This document shows positions 34,556-43,829 of a stretch of 64,000 nt of DNA, piece after piece (position 1 is the first letter of the stretch; every line of letters begins with the position of its first letter). The notes beneath the pieces are model-generated. The model saw nothing but the letters and a program-made list of their open reading frames with translations, made no database searches and was not told the DNA's origin. A program made the translations under genes and the position numbers. Source of the stretch: Siccirubricoccus deserti (GTDB lineage: Bacteria > Pseudomonadota > Alphaproteobacteria > Acetobacterales > Acetobacteraceae); assembly GCF_014283215.1 (NCBI RefSeq), contig NZ_JACOMF010000011.1, forward strand, positions 1 through 64,000, in the 5' to 3' direction.

Positions 34556-36015
34556 GTCGCACCGCCGGCGAGCGACCGCACCACCGCGGCATCGTCGAAG
34601 GGCAGGGTGACGCCGCCGATGGTCTGGCCGCTCTCATGCCCCTTGCCGGCCACCGCCAGCACGTCGCCAGGGCCAAGCTCGGCCATGGCGGCGGCAATGG
34701 CGGCGGCGCGGTCGCCGATCTCGCGGGCGCCGGGGCAGGCGGCCAGGATGGCGGCGCGGATCAGGGCAGGCTCCTCGGAGCGCGGGTTGTCGTCGGTGAC
34801 GATGAGGCGGTCGGCCAGCCGGGCGCAGGCGGCACCCATCAGCGGGCGCTTGCCGGGGTCGCGGTCGCCGCCGGCGCCGAATACCACGGTCAGCCTGCCT
34901 GCCGCATGCGGTCGCAGCGCCGCCAGCAGCCGCTCCAGCGCATCCGGCGTATGGGCGTAATCGACATAGACGGCGGCGCCGTTCGGCAGCAGCGCCGCCC
35001 GCTCCATCCGCCCGCGCACCCCGGCGAGGCGTGGCAGCAGCGTGGGCAGCCGCGCCGCCGGCAGGCCGGTGGCGACGGCGAGCGCCGCCGCCAGCATGGC
35101 GTTGTCGGCCTGGAACCGGCCAGGCAGCGCCAGCACCACCTCGGCCCGGCTGCCGTATAGGTCGAGCGTCAGCGCCTGGCCCTCGGGCAGCGGCCGGTGG
35201 GCGAGCAGGCGGATCGCATCGCCGGCCTCGCCCATGGTCGCAAGCCGCAGCCCGCGCGCCGCCGCCACCCCGCGCAGCCGCCGCAGCGCCTCGGGCGCCA
35301 TGTCGGCATTCGCCACGGCCGCCGCGCCGGCAGGCAGCAGCACCTCGAACAGCCGGAGCTTGGCGGCGAGGTAGGCGTCGAGGCTGCCGTGATAGTCCAG
35401 GTGGTCGCGCGTCAGGTTGGTGAAGCCCGCCGCCGCCAGGGTGACGCCATCCAGCCGGCGCTGGTCGAGGCCGTGCGAGGAGGCCTCCAGCGCCGCCCGG
35501 CTGATGCCGGCGCAGGCCAGCGCCGCGAGGTCGGCGTGGAGCGCCACCGGATCCGGCGTGGTCAGCGAGGCGCCGGGCGGGAAGCCCGGCGCCACCAGCC
35601 CCAAGGTGCCGAGCGAGGCCGCGCGGTCGCCGTCCAGCGTCCAGAGCTGGCGCAGGAAATCCACCGTGCTGGTCTTGCCATTGGTGCCGGTGACGGCGAC
35701 CACCGTCGCCGGCTGGGCGCCGGCCATGGCGGCGGCCATCAGCGCCAGGATGCGGCGCGGATCGGCATCGGTCAGCAGCGGCCGCGGCGGCACGCCTTCC
35801 GGCCATGCCGTGCCCTCCGGCGCCAGCACGGCGGCGGCGCCGCGCGCCACCGCATCGCCAATGAAGCTGCGGCCATCCGCCCTTGCGCCGGGCAGGGCGG
35901 CGAAGAGGAAGCCGGGCCGCACCGCCCGGCTGTCGGCGGTCAGGCCGAGCAGCGCCGGCGCGGCGCCGGGCCCCGCAGGGCCCCCGATGCGCCGCATGAG
36001 GTCATCGAGCTGCAA
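34552..36015 (-). CDS. murE: UDP-MurNAc-L-Ala-D-Glu--meso-diaminopimelate ligase
   Basis: A 487-residue Mur ligase. TADSRAVRPGFLFAALPGARADG begins the UDP-binding domain, VTGTNGKTSTVDFLRQ is the ATP loop, and the substrate-selective DNPR motif (TDDNPRSEEPALI) indicates meso-diaminopimelate rather than lysine, as expected for a Gram-negative. No ATG fits the normal start exactly: TTG at 36015 (LQLDDLMRRIGG), with GAGG upstream and 14 bp overlap with ftsI, seems best; ATG at 35997 is the alternative. Confidence 0.96.
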   Translation of the reverse strand: MQLDDLMRRIGGPAGPGAAPALLGLTADSRAVRPGFLFAALPGARADGRSFIGDAVARGAAAVLAPEGTAWPEGVPPRPLLTDADPRRILALMAAAMAGAQPATVVAVTGTNGKTSTVDFLRQLWTLDGDRAASLGTLGLVAPGFPPGASLTTPDPVALHADLAALACAGISRAALEASSHGLDQRRLDGVTLAAAGFTNLTRDHLDYHGSLDAYLAAKLRLFEVLLPAGAAAVANADMAPEALRRLRGVAAARGLRLATMGEAGDAIRLLAHRPLPEGQALTLDLYGSRAEVVLALPGRFQADNAMLAAALAVATGLPAARLPTLLPRLAGVRGRMERAALLPNGAAVYVDYAHTPDALERLLAALRPHAAGRLTVVFGAGGDRDPGKRPLMGAACARLADRLIVTDDNPRSEEPALIRAAILAACPGAREIGDRAAAIAAAMAELGPGDVLAVAGKGHESGQTIGGVTLPFDDAAVVRSLAGGAT

Positions 36016-38110
36016 GGCCGGCCTCGGACGGAGGCGTGGCGGGCACGACGGCGAGGCGCAGCGGCGGCAGCGCGACGGGCGCATCGGTACGGCGCAGCGG
36101 CGGCGCCTGGCCGATCGGCGGCGTCGGGATCGGCCGGAGCGGCGACGGGGCGGCGGCCGGCACATTGGCGCGCGGCGCCGGCGCGGCGGCGACCGGCGGC
36201 GTCGGCCGGGCCGGACGGCCGGGTTGCAGCGGGATGCTGATGGTCTGCTGGATCTGCGGCGCCCGCTCGGTCTCCGGCACCATGCCGAGGATCGGTGCGA
36301 CCCGGCGGATCACCATGCCGGCGGCCGGCGCGGCGACCCAGCCGGCGGTGGCGTAGCCATGGCTCTGCGCATTCGGCTTCGGCTCATCGACCATGACGTA
36401 GATGGCGTAGCGCGGCGCGTTCATCGGAAAGGCGCCGACGAAGGCGGCGATGCGCTTGTCCTGCAGGTAGCCGCCGCGCGGTCCGGTTTTCTGCGCCGTG
36501 CCGGTCTTGCCGCCGACGAAATAGCCCGGTACCTCGGCGCCCTTGCCCGAGCCATCGGTGACGACGAGGCGCATCAGCCGCCGCATGGTGTCGGAGGTGC
36601 GCTCCGAGATGACGCGCACACCCTCCCGCGGCGCGCCATCGGCCTGCGCGACGAGGGTTGGCTGCCGCAGGATGCCGCCATTGGCCAGCGCCGCCACGCC
36701 GGTCACGACGTGCAGCGGCGAGACCGAGATGCCATGGCCGAAGGCGATGGTGATGGTGTTGATGTCGCGCCAGGCCTGCGGCCCGGGGGCGATCGGCCGC
36801 GCCGTCTCCGGCACTTCGAGGCCAAGCCGGGTCAGCATGCCCATCCGGCTCATGAACTCCCGGTGGCGCTGCGGACCGAGCAGCTGCGCCATGTGCGCGG
36901 CGCCGAGGTTGGAGGAGTAGGCCAGCACCTCGGGCAGGCTCAGGACGCGGTTCTTGCCCTTGTAGTCGCTGATGGTGAAGCGGCCGTAGCGGATCGGGCG
37001 GCGGGCGTCGAAGCTGCTCCAGACATTCGCCGCGCCGCTGTCGAGCGCCATCGCCGCGGTCAGCAGCTTGAAGGTCGAGCCGGGCTCGTAGAGGCCGACG
37101 GTCGCGCGGTTGAAGTGCGGGTCCTGGTCCTGCCGCGGCACCGCGGCGGAGCCGGTGCGGCCGACCGCCACGCGCAGCGGCGTGGCCGCCTGTGCGGCCA
37201 CGCCTTCGGCGCGACGCTGCAGCCCGCCAGGGTCGGAGGCGTCGAAATCCGGCAGGCTGACCATGGCCAGCACTTCCGCGGTGTTGACGTCCAGCACCAC
37301 GCCGGCGCCGCCGACGCCATTGAAGTCGGCGATCGCCTTCTGCACCGCATCGCGCAGCGCCACCTGCACCCGGACGTCGAGCGAAAGCCGCAGCGGCGTG
37401 CGGTCGGTCCGCAGCCGCTCGTCGAAATGCCGCTCCACCCCGGCGATGCCGCGGCCATCCACGTCGACCTGGCCGAGCGCATGCGCCGCGGCCGAGCCCT
37501 GCGGGTAGAAGCGCCGCTCGGCCGGGCGGAAGTGGAAGCCCGGGATGCCGAGGTTGTTGATCGCCTGCTGCTGCCGCGGCGGCAGGTTGCGAGCGATGTA
37601 GGCGAATTGCACCGGGGTCTCGGTGCCCGGCACCAAGCGTTGGGTGATGCGGGCGATCAGCCGTTCCCGGTCAAGTCCGGGCAGCACGGTCAGCAGCCGG
37701 TCGGCGGCGGCGGCGGGATCGTGAATCTCCTCCGGGTTGGCATAGAGCTCGGTCACCTGCAGGGAAACCGCCAGCACCTCGCCGTTGCGGTCGGTGATGG
37801 CGGCGCGGCTGACGTTCGGCTCGCCGGTCGGCACCCGCACCGCGGGGCGCAGGCGCGGGGTGGTCGGATCGAAGATGGTGGCCAGCGACAGCTTCAGCCC
37901 GACCGCGCTGAACAGCAGGGCGAAGCCGCCGGCGGCCAGCACCAGCCGGCCACGGGTCCGCTCCATCTGGGCGCGCCGGGCGAGTTCGGGTGCCGCCACC
38001 CGGACCAGGGCGCGCGATCCCGACGTGACAGCCGGCAGCGGCCGACCGGCTGGCGCCGCATGCGGTGAGGGCGGGACGAAGTCGTAGCCATCCTCCGGCG
38101 GCAGCGTCAC
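36002..38110 (-). CDS. ftsI: Septal peptidoglycan transpeptidase FtsI (PBP3)
   Basis: A 702-residue class B penicillin-binding protein that cross-links septal peptidoglycan with FtsW. A cytoplasmic tail is followed by one membrane helix (about 55-78), the pedestal domain, and the transpeptidase with STFK (345-348), SSN (399-401) and KTG (535-537). Two oddities: roughly 30 extra residues (about 292-332) just before the active-site serine region, and a Pro/Ala-rich C-terminal tail of some 75 residues. It starts with GTG, overlapping the ftsL stop. Family length is usually 570-620. Confidence 0.97.
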   Translation of the reverse strand: MTLPPEDGYDFVPPSPHAAPAGRPLPAVTSGSRALVRVAAPELARRAQMERTRGRLVLAAGGFALLFSAVGLKLSLATIFDPTTPRLRPAVRVPTGEPNVSRAAITDRNGEVLAVSLQVTELYANPEEIHDPAAAADRLLTVLPGLDRERLIARITQRLVPGTETPVQFAYIARNLPPRQQQAINNLGIPGFHFRPAERRFYPQGSAAAHALGQVDVDGRGIAGVERHFDERLRTDRTPLRLSLDVRVQVALRDAVQKAIADFNGVGGAGVVLDVNTAEVLAMVSLPDFDASDPGGLQRRAEGVAAQAATPLRVAVGRTGSAAVPRQDQDPHFNRATVGLYEPGSTFKLLTAAMALDSGAANVWSSFDARRPIRYGRFTISDYKGKNRVLSLPEVLAYSSNLGAAHMAQLLGPQRHREFMSRMGMLTRLGLEVPETARPIAPGPQAWRDINTITIAFGHGISVSPLHVVTGVAALANGGILRQPTLVAQADGAPREGVRVISERTSDTMRRLMRLVVTDGSGKGAEVPGYFVGGKTGTAQKTGPRGGYLQDKRIAAFVGAFPMNAPRYAIYVMVDEPKPNAQSHGYATAGWVAAPAAGMVIRRVAPILGMVPETERAPQIQQTISIPLQPGRPARPTPPVAAAPAPRANVPAAAPSPLRPIPTPPIGQAPPLRRTDAPVALPPLRLAVVPATPPSEAGLAAR

Positions 38111-39069
38111 CGCAGGCCTCCGCCGTTCAGGGTGGCGGCGTTGGCGCTGCCGAAGGGCACCGGCGGTGCCAGCATCGGCCGGCTGCCGCCGAGCGCGGAG
38201 CCGCCTAGGGAGGAGCCGCCTAGGGAGGAGCCGCCTATGGACGCACCGCCCAGGGACGAACGACCCACGGCGGCGGGTGCCGGCTCGGCACGGCGCGGCG
38301 CCGCGGTGGCGACCTGGGTGACCATGGGCGCGCCGAGCGAGGAGACGGTCCGGCGGGCGGGCGGCGGGGCGGCGCTTGCCACCACCGGCATCGCCGGGCG
38401 GGGCGCCGCGATCGCCGGCAGCGCTGCCACATCGGTTGCCGGACGCGAGGCCGGGCGCGGCCGCGGTGCCGGCGCGCTGGGGCGGGCGGTATCGGTTGTC
38501 GTGGTGCGCGGCTCCGCCGGGTGAGGGGTGGGGGCTGGGGCCGGCGCGCGGACGGCCACCGGCGGCTCAGCCTCGCGCGGCAGGGCCTCGGGCAACTCGA
38601 GGGCGATCGGCGGCGCGGCGGGCGGCGGAGGCGGCGCGACCGGCGCCGGCTCCACCGGTACGGCGCGCGCCAGCTGCACTGCCGGCGCGATCTGCGGCAG
38701 CAGCGCCAGCGACACCGCCTCGCCAGGCGGCGCGGTCGGCTCGCGGGCGGCGAAGAGCGCGGTCGGCCCGTCATAGGCGACAACCGCCGGAAGCCGCCGC
38801 TCGGCCTCGTTCAGCCGGATGAACTGGCTCGGCTGCATCGGCTCCAGCGACAGGTGGCGCTGGGCAACGCCGCGCAGCCGCTCCGGCTCGTTCAGCCAGG
38901 CCCATTCCGCCTGCAGCGTCTGGGTGCGCTCATTGGCTTCGTCGATGCTGCGGGCGATGCTGCGCAGCTCGCGGTCGAGCAGCGCCGCCTCGTGCTTGGT
39001 CGTGTAGAGGTGCAGCCCGGCCAGTGCAGCGGCGACGAAGCCGACGATGTTGAGCGGTCGGAAGATCAT
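38107..39069 (-). CDS. ftsL: FtsL-like divisome protein with long low-complexity tail
   Basis: A 320-residue protein in the ftsL position between rsmH and ftsI. The first 85 residues have FtsL architecture: a short N-terminus, a membrane helix ([15 protein letters not shown]), then a periplasmic coiled coil ([45 protein letters not shown]). FtsL proteins are normally near 100-120 residues; here more than 200 extra Pro/Ala/Arg-rich residues follow, ending in a Gly-Ser repeat. ftsL identity rests on position and the N-terminal pattern. It should pair with FtsQ and FtsI/FtsW. Confidence 0.85.
   Translation of the reverse strand: MIFRPLNIVGFVAAALAGLHLYTTKHEAALLDRELRSIARSIDEANERTQTLQAEWAWLNEPERLRGVAQRHLSLEPMQPSQFIRLNEAERRLPAVVAYDGPTALFAAREPTAPPGEAVSLALLPQIAPAVQLARAVPVEPAPVAPPPPPAAPPIALELPEALPREAEPPVAVRAPAPAPTPHPAEPRTTTTDTARPSAPAPRPRPASRPATDVAALPAIAAPRPAMPVVASAAPPPARRTVSSLGAPMVTQVATAAPRRAEPAPAAVGRSSLGGASIGGSSLGGSSLGGSALGGSRPMLAPPVPFGSANAATLNGGGLR
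38201..38260. repeat. 15-bp tandem repeat inside ftsL
   Basis: Four consecutive 15-bp units: 38201-38215 and 38216-38230 are identical (CCGCCTAGGGAGGAG), and 38231-38245 and 38246-38260 are diverged copies. On the ftsL strand each unit encodes a five-residue Gly-Gly-Ser-Ser/Ala-Leu type repeat. Being a multiple of three, the array can change copy number without breaking the frame. Confidence 0.9.
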
Positions 39070-40067
39070 GCGGCATCCCGATCGAGCGGCAGGCGTTCCA
39101 GGGCACGCAAACGCGCGCTGCGGGCGCGCGGATTGGCATCGGTCTCGGCGGCGCCGGGGCGCAGCGCGCGCGGCGTCAGCAGGCGGTACCCGGCCGGGGC
39201 CGGGCGGCCGGCCAGCGCACCGGGATCATGGCGGGAGGTGCCGCCGCCGCGGCCGGCGCGGCTGGCCATGAAGCGCTTCACGATCCGGTCCTCCAGCGAG
39301 TGGAAGGCGACGACCACCAGCCGCCCACCCGGAGCCAGCAGCCGCGCCGCGGCATCGAGCCCACGCTCGACCTCGCCCAGCTCGTCGTTCACCGCGATGC
39401 GCAGCGCCTGGAAACTGCGGGTGGCGCGATCCATGCCTGAGGGATCGTAGGGGGTGACGGCGCGGATGATCTCGGCCAGTCGGCCGGTGGTGGTGATCGG
39501 GGCCTCGCTCCGCGCTGCGACGATGGCGCGGGCGATGCGGCGGGAATGGCGCTCCTCGCCCAGCGAGAAGAGCATGTCGGCAAGCTCCGAATCGGCCAGT
39601 GTGTTCACGAGGTCCGCGGCCGACTTGCCGACTTTCTCCATGCGCATGTCAAGCGGCCCGTCGGTGCGGAACGAGAAGCCGCGATCGGCCTCGTCGAGCT
39701 GGAAGGAGGAGACGCCGAGGTCGAGCACGACGCCATCGAGCTGCGCCACTCCGGCCTGCTGCATCAGGGAGAGCAGATCGCCGAAACGGCCTTCCAGCAA
39801 ATGAATGCGGTCGGGATGGCGCGCCGCGAGGCTGGCGCCGCGGGCGATGGCGTCGGGGTCGCGGTCGATGGCGTAGAGGGTGCAGCGCGCCGCGGCCAGG
39901 ATGGCGCCGGCATAGCCGCCGCCGCCGAAGGTGCCGTCGCAATAGGTGGCGCCGTCGCGCGGTGCCAGGCTCTCCAACACCTCGGCGAGCATGACCGGGA
40001 CGTGGCCGGAGGCTTCGGCGCCAGGGGCGCCCTGCTGCGGCCGGTTCGTTCCTGTGGGCGCGGTCAT
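39066..40067 (-). CDS. rsmH: 16S rRNA (cytosine1402-N4)-methyltransferase
   Basis: A 333-residue SAM-dependent methyltransferase (MraW) that modifies C1402 in the ribosomal decoding centre. [13 protein letters not shown], the SAM loop [58 protein letters not shown] and [17 protein letters not shown] are classical. Its ATG overlaps the mraZ stop as ATGA, and its stop overlaps the ftsL start. Confidence 0.98.
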   Translation of the reverse strand: MTAPTGTNRPQQGAPGAEASGHVPVMLAEVLESLAPRDGATYCDGTFGGGGYAGAILAAARCTLYAIDRDPDAIARGASLAARHPDRIHLLEGRFGDLLSLMQQAGVAQLDGVVLDLGVSSFQLDEADRGFSFRTDGPLDMRMEKVGKSAADLVNTLADSELADMLFSLGEERHSRRIARAIVAARSEAPITTTGRLAEIIRAVTPYDPSGMDRATRSFQALRIAVNDELGEVERGLDAAARLLAPGGRLVVVAFHSLEDRIVKRFMASRAGRGGGTSRHDPGALAGRPAPAGYRLLTPRALRPGAAETDANPRARSARLRALERLPLDRDAA

Positions 40068-40501
40068 ACGTCGCCCCCGTCGTCGAGCGCGTCGAGCCGG
40101 GCTTCCTCCTCGAGGAAGGCGGCGTTGGCCCAGATTTCGAAGAAGGCGCCGCGGCCGGCGAATTGGATCTCGCCGTCGAGTCCCGCCTTCTCCGCCAGCT
40201 CCTTCGGCATGACCACGCGTCCCTCGGCATCGGGGTGCAAAGTGTGAACGCGGCCGAGCAGCCTTCGGGTGATGCTCTGGTACTCCTGGGAAAGCTTGCT
40301 GAGGCCGGCGACACGACGCTCGACCTCGGCCATGAAATCAGGCTTTGGCCAGACCTCGATGCAGGGCAGGTGACGGGAGGGACGGAGGATGACGTCCTCG
40401 GCGCCGATGCGGGTGAGGATGGCGCGGAAGGCGGCCGGCACGGAGATGCGGCCCTTCTTCGCGTCGAAACTCCCCGGAATGGTGCCCGCGAAATCGGACA
40501 T
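40064..40501 (-). CDS. mraZ: Transcriptional regulator MraZ
   Basis: A 145-residue AbrB-fold protein with two SpoVT/AbrB-like halves, the second marked by [18 protein letters not shown]. In other bacteria MraZ binds repeated boxes before its own gene and modulates dcw transcription. It is the first gene of the run here. Four TGGGN-like boxes lie 131-165 bp upstream of its ATG. The protein is slightly shorter than E. coli MraZ but complete. Confidence 0.96.
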   Translation of the reverse strand: MSDFAGTIPGSFDAKKGRISVPAAFRAILTRIGAEDVILRPSRHLPCIEVWPKPDFMAEVERRVAGLSKLSQEYQSITRRLLGRVHTLHPDAEGRVVMPKELAEKAGLDGEIQFAGRGAFFEIWANAAFLEEEARLDALDDGGDV

Positions 40502-40631
40502 CGCCCTGCAACCGCCCCCCCGGCATCGGCGTGCCCCACCTGATCAGCGGCCGGTGGGGCCCCCCGACCCCACCGACTCGCCCGACCATCCCGCTGCGAA
40601 CCGCTCGCCCCCCCGAGCGTCTGGTCCCTCG

Positions 40632-40666
40632 CGGGATGAGGTGGGATAACATGGGAATGTCTGGGC
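40632..40666 (-). promoter_or_regulatory. MraZ operator boxes upstream of the dcw cluster
   Basis: Read on the plus strand, four pentamers stand in register with exact 5-nt spacers: CGGGA (40632-40636), TGGGA (40642-40646), TGGGA (40652-40656) and TGGGC (40662-40666). TGGGN repeats with 5-nt spacing are the described MraZ site in E. coli. On the mraZ strand a weak TTGTAC/TTATCC pair with 17-bp spacing falls in the same place, so bound MraZ would cover the promoter. Confidence 0.75.
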
Positions 40667-40851
40667 GTACAAGCACGAATACCATTTCGGCATACTAAGT
40701 TTCTGGTCGAAGTACATGAATTTACACAGCTTGGCGTCGCCACGGGACCGAATACCAAGAACTTCACGAACCGACCGGGACGCGAGTCGTGCCGCCCCGA
40801 TTTGTTCTTTTCCCGGGCTGGGAATTCCGTGGATAGCTCTGTGGATAGAGT

Positions 40852-41293
<442 letters not shown>

Positions 41294-41330
41294 GGCGGCC
41301 TCATGCGCCTGCGGGCAGTGGCGCGTCAAC

Positions 41331-42014
41331 TCAGGACGAAGACTCGATCAGCGCGGCGACGGCGGCGACTCGCCCGAGCGTTCCGGCATCCGCCGCGCCA
41401 TCCACCCGCGCCGGATGCCAGCGGCGCTGGAAGGCGGCGAGCAGCACGGCCAGCGGCAGGTCGGCGCGGTAGCCGATGGCGCCGAGCAGGCCGGGCACCG
41501 CGGCCAATGGCGGCGGCGTCAGCACCGCCTCCGTCCACAGCCCGACGCCGTTCGCCGCCAGCCCTGCCCAGTCGAACAACTCGCCCGGGTCCTGCTTGCG
41601 GTCAGGGGCGATGTCGCTGTGCGCCACCACATTGCGCGCCGGGATTGGATGGCGGGCGAGGATCTCGAGACAGAGGTCGCAGACCGCGGCCATCTGCAGG
41701 GCCGGGAAGTCGCGGTAGCCCCATTCATGGCCGGGATTGACGATCTCGATGCCGATGCTGCGGCCGTTCAGCCCGTCCTGCCCGCGCCAATGCGAGACGC
41801 CGGCGTGCCAGGCGCGGCGCTCCTCCGGCACCAGGGCGAAGACCGCGCCATCCTCCTCGACCAGGTAATGCGCCGAGACCCTGGCGGCCGGATCCCGCAG
41901 CCGGGCCAGCGCGGCGGCGCCACTCTGCATGCCCGTGTAGTGCAGCACGAGCATGTCGGCCGGCGTGCCGGAAGGGCGCTCGTCGTGGTTCGGGCTCGGC
42001 GCCGGGCGGATCAT
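41331..42014 (-). CDS. N-acetylmuramoyl-L-alanine amidase (AmpD-like)
   Basis: A 227-residue Amidase_2 protein that would cut the MurNAc-L-Ala bond in peptidoglycan or recycled anhydromuropeptides. The zinc ligands are visible: MLVLHYTGM (His), WHAGVSHWRG, and VVAHSDIAPDRKQDPG (His and Asp), with IGIEIVNPGHEWGY in between. The last 70 residues look like a small peptidoglycan-binding region (LAAFQRRWHPARVDGAADAGTLGRV). No signal peptide, so a cytoplasmic recycling role like AmpD is plausible. Start ATG at 42014. Confidence 0.93.
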   Translation of the reverse strand: MIRPAPSPNHDERPSGTPADMLVLHYTGMQSGAAALARLRDPAARVSAHYLVEEDGAVFALVPEERRAWHAGVSHWRGQDGLNGRSIGIEIVNPGHEWGYRDFPALQMAAVCDLCLEILARHPIPARNVVAHSDIAPDRKQDPGELFDWAGLAANGVGLWTEAVLTPPPLAAVPGLLGAIGYRADLPLAVLLAAFQRRWHPARVDGAADAGTLGRVAAVAALIESSS

Positions 42015-42051
42015 CAGCGCTGCGGCATGGTCCGGGATGGCACCACGCAGG

Positions 42052-42846
42052 TCACAGCTTGCGCTCGCGCTTGACCCGGTCCCAGGCGGCGTTGATCTCG
42101 GCCACCTTCTCGGTCGCGCGCTTGACGAATTCCTGCGGCACGCCGCGCGCGGCCAGGCTGTCCGGATGGTTCTCCCGCATCAGCCGGCGCCAGGCCAGGC
42201 GCACGCCCTCGTCGCTGGTATCGCGCGGCACGCCGAGGATGGCGTAGGGGTCCGGCCCGGTCTGCGCCGCCGCGGCGGTGCCAGCACCGGCATGGCCGTC
42301 GCGTGCCCGTTCCCAGCTCCGCGCATCCAGACCGAAGCCGAGTTGCACCCGCTGCAGGAAGGCGACCTCGGCTTTGGTCAGCGGACCATCGGCGCGGGCG
42401 ATCTGGAAGAAGGCCGCCAGCACATCCTCCAGCATGCCCTTGTTGTCGGTGAAGGCCTGGCCCAGGCGCTCGGCGAAGGGGGCGAAGTCGTCGCTGCTGT
42501 CGCGGGCGTGGTCGAACAGCTGGCCGACCTCGCGCAGGCTTTCCGGCGGGATGCGAAACAGCCGCTTGAAGGTGTCGATCTCGTGCCGGTTCACCGCCCC
42601 GTCGCATTTCGCCAGCTTGGCCGCCAGCACCACCACGCTGATCGCGAACAGCTGCTCCCGCGAGCCCAGCAGCGCCGCCATATCGGCCGCCTGGTGCGCC
42701 GCGGAGCGGCCGAACATGCCGCCGACGCCGGGCGCGCCGCGCCCCTGGTCCGCCGCATGGCCCAGCGCCGCGCCGACCACCGCGCCGAGCGGCCCGCCGG
42801 TGACGAACCCCGCCACCCCGCCGATGATCTTGCCCCAGAGACTCAT
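42052..42846 (-). CDS. TerB/DnaJ-domain protein (DjlA-like)
   Basis: A 264-residue protein. A glycine-rich hydrophobic N-terminus (IIGGVAGFVTGGPLGAVVGAALG) could insert in the membrane, a TerB-like helical domain spans about 60-180 (FAISVVVLAAKLAKCDGAVNRHEIDTFKRLF), and a C-terminal J domain ends the protein (DPYAILGVPRDTSDEGVRLAWRRLMRENHPDSLAARG). The HPD tripeptide needed to stimulate DnaK is present. This order resembles DjlA. ATG at 42846 is chosen because earlier codons are basic and unlike the family. Confidence 0.9.
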   Translation of the reverse strand: MSLWGKIIGGVAGFVTGGPLGAVVGAALGHAADQGRGAPGVGGMFGRSAAHQAADMAALLGSREQLFAISVVVLAAKLAKCDGAVNRHEIDTFKRLFRIPPESLREVGQLFDHARDSSDDFAPFAERLGQAFTDNKGMLEDVLAAFFQIARADGPLTKAEVAFLQRVQLGFGLDARSWERARDGHAGAGTAAAAQTGPDPYAILGVPRDTSDEGVRLAWRRLMRENHPDSLAARGVPQEFVKRATEKVAEINAAWDRVKRERKL

Positions 42847-43424
42847 GCCAGCAGCCTTACCACGCCGGCGCCATGCGGCGAGAGGCTTCCGGCGCCGTCG
42901 CCGGGCGGAGGGCCTTCCAGGCATGCCGAGGAACCGGCCGGATTGAGTGTATACAAATTACCTGAACATCCGGCTCCAAACGCATTTGGCTTCAAGCCAG
43001 TTCTTTCACGCAGATGGTTTCGACCTTGGTGGCGCTGCCCTGTCCGATTCTATTCGCTGGCGGCAATGGCAGGGATCTCCACTGTTTGCTTGCAAGCGTT
43101 GGACGCCGCTGGTCGGCGGGCTCAGCGGGCCATCGGCCCCGTGGGTCACGGTCCGGCTGGGTGGAAGCTGCCGGCGAGGCCGCGGAAGAGTCCCGCGTGC
43201 GGGCAGGCGGCGGCTGGGCTGCGTTAGCTGGGACTTGATCCGGCAGCTTGTGTTGATTTCCGAAGGATGGAGCCGGTGGGTGGGCGCGGTCCTTGCCCTC
43301 GCGCTCGGACCGCGCCTGCTCACCGGCGGAGCGGAGGCCCTGGAGACAGCACAGGAACAGAAGAGCATCCGCGCCGAGGTCCGGCTGCCGGAGCTGGCCT
43401 GCCAGCCCGGCAATCTCAGCCGGG
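42847..43424. other. No gene recognised
   Basis: About 580 bp between the DnaJ-like gene and the IS481 remnant. Both strands have open frames because of the base composition, but none shows a domain, signal peptide or convincing ribosome binding site. The stretch around 42950-43000 is relatively AT-rich and could carry the promoter of the gene to its left. Confidence 0.45.
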
Positions 43425-43829
43425 CCTGCAATCCGCGATGAGCGCGCGCAGACGGGCGCACTGATCCACCTCGACATCAAGATGCCCAGCTGCATCGATG
43501 GCGCGGTCACCACATCACCGGCGACCGCACCGGCCGGAGCAACAGGCGCGGCAAAGGCTGGGAATACCTGCACGTCGCCACCGACGACGCCCCCGCCAAA
43601 CCTGAAGCACAAGCGAACGGACCCTGCACGCCAAAAGACCGAGGGCAGGGCCGGGCGCTTCATCCAAACCACCATCCGCGAATCGGCCTGCGCGACGCCC
43701 TTCGCCTCATCCGCCGGCAGGACCCGCGCCATGCGCCCCTGGATGCGACACAACCGGGCCGCACTCCGCCCTCAACGCCAAACCGCCAGCCGCATCACCA
43801 GGACAACCTCCCTGGCAATGACCCCTAGC
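43425..43829 (+). pseudogene. Decayed IS481-family transposase
   Basis: Pieces of an IS481-type DDE transposase lie in the right order but different frames. RDERAQTGALIHLDIK is followed, after a frame change near 43495, by GHHITGDRTGRSNRRGKGWEYLHVATDD, and then GRAGRFIQTTIRESACATPF and a PHSALN-like end run to about 43829. Intact relatives read RYERxxPGELIHIDIKKLGR, GHRVTGDRTG...GWEYVHVCVDDHSR and RFIQTxLREWAY. Several catalytic residues and the HTH N-terminus are gone. Its end touches the metE stop on the opposite strand. Confidence 0.78.

Noticed and set aside
42992-43753. A minus-strand frame of 253 codons downstream of the DnaJ-like gene
   Set aside because: Half of it lies antisense to the IS481 relic and the rest has no motif or ribosome site.
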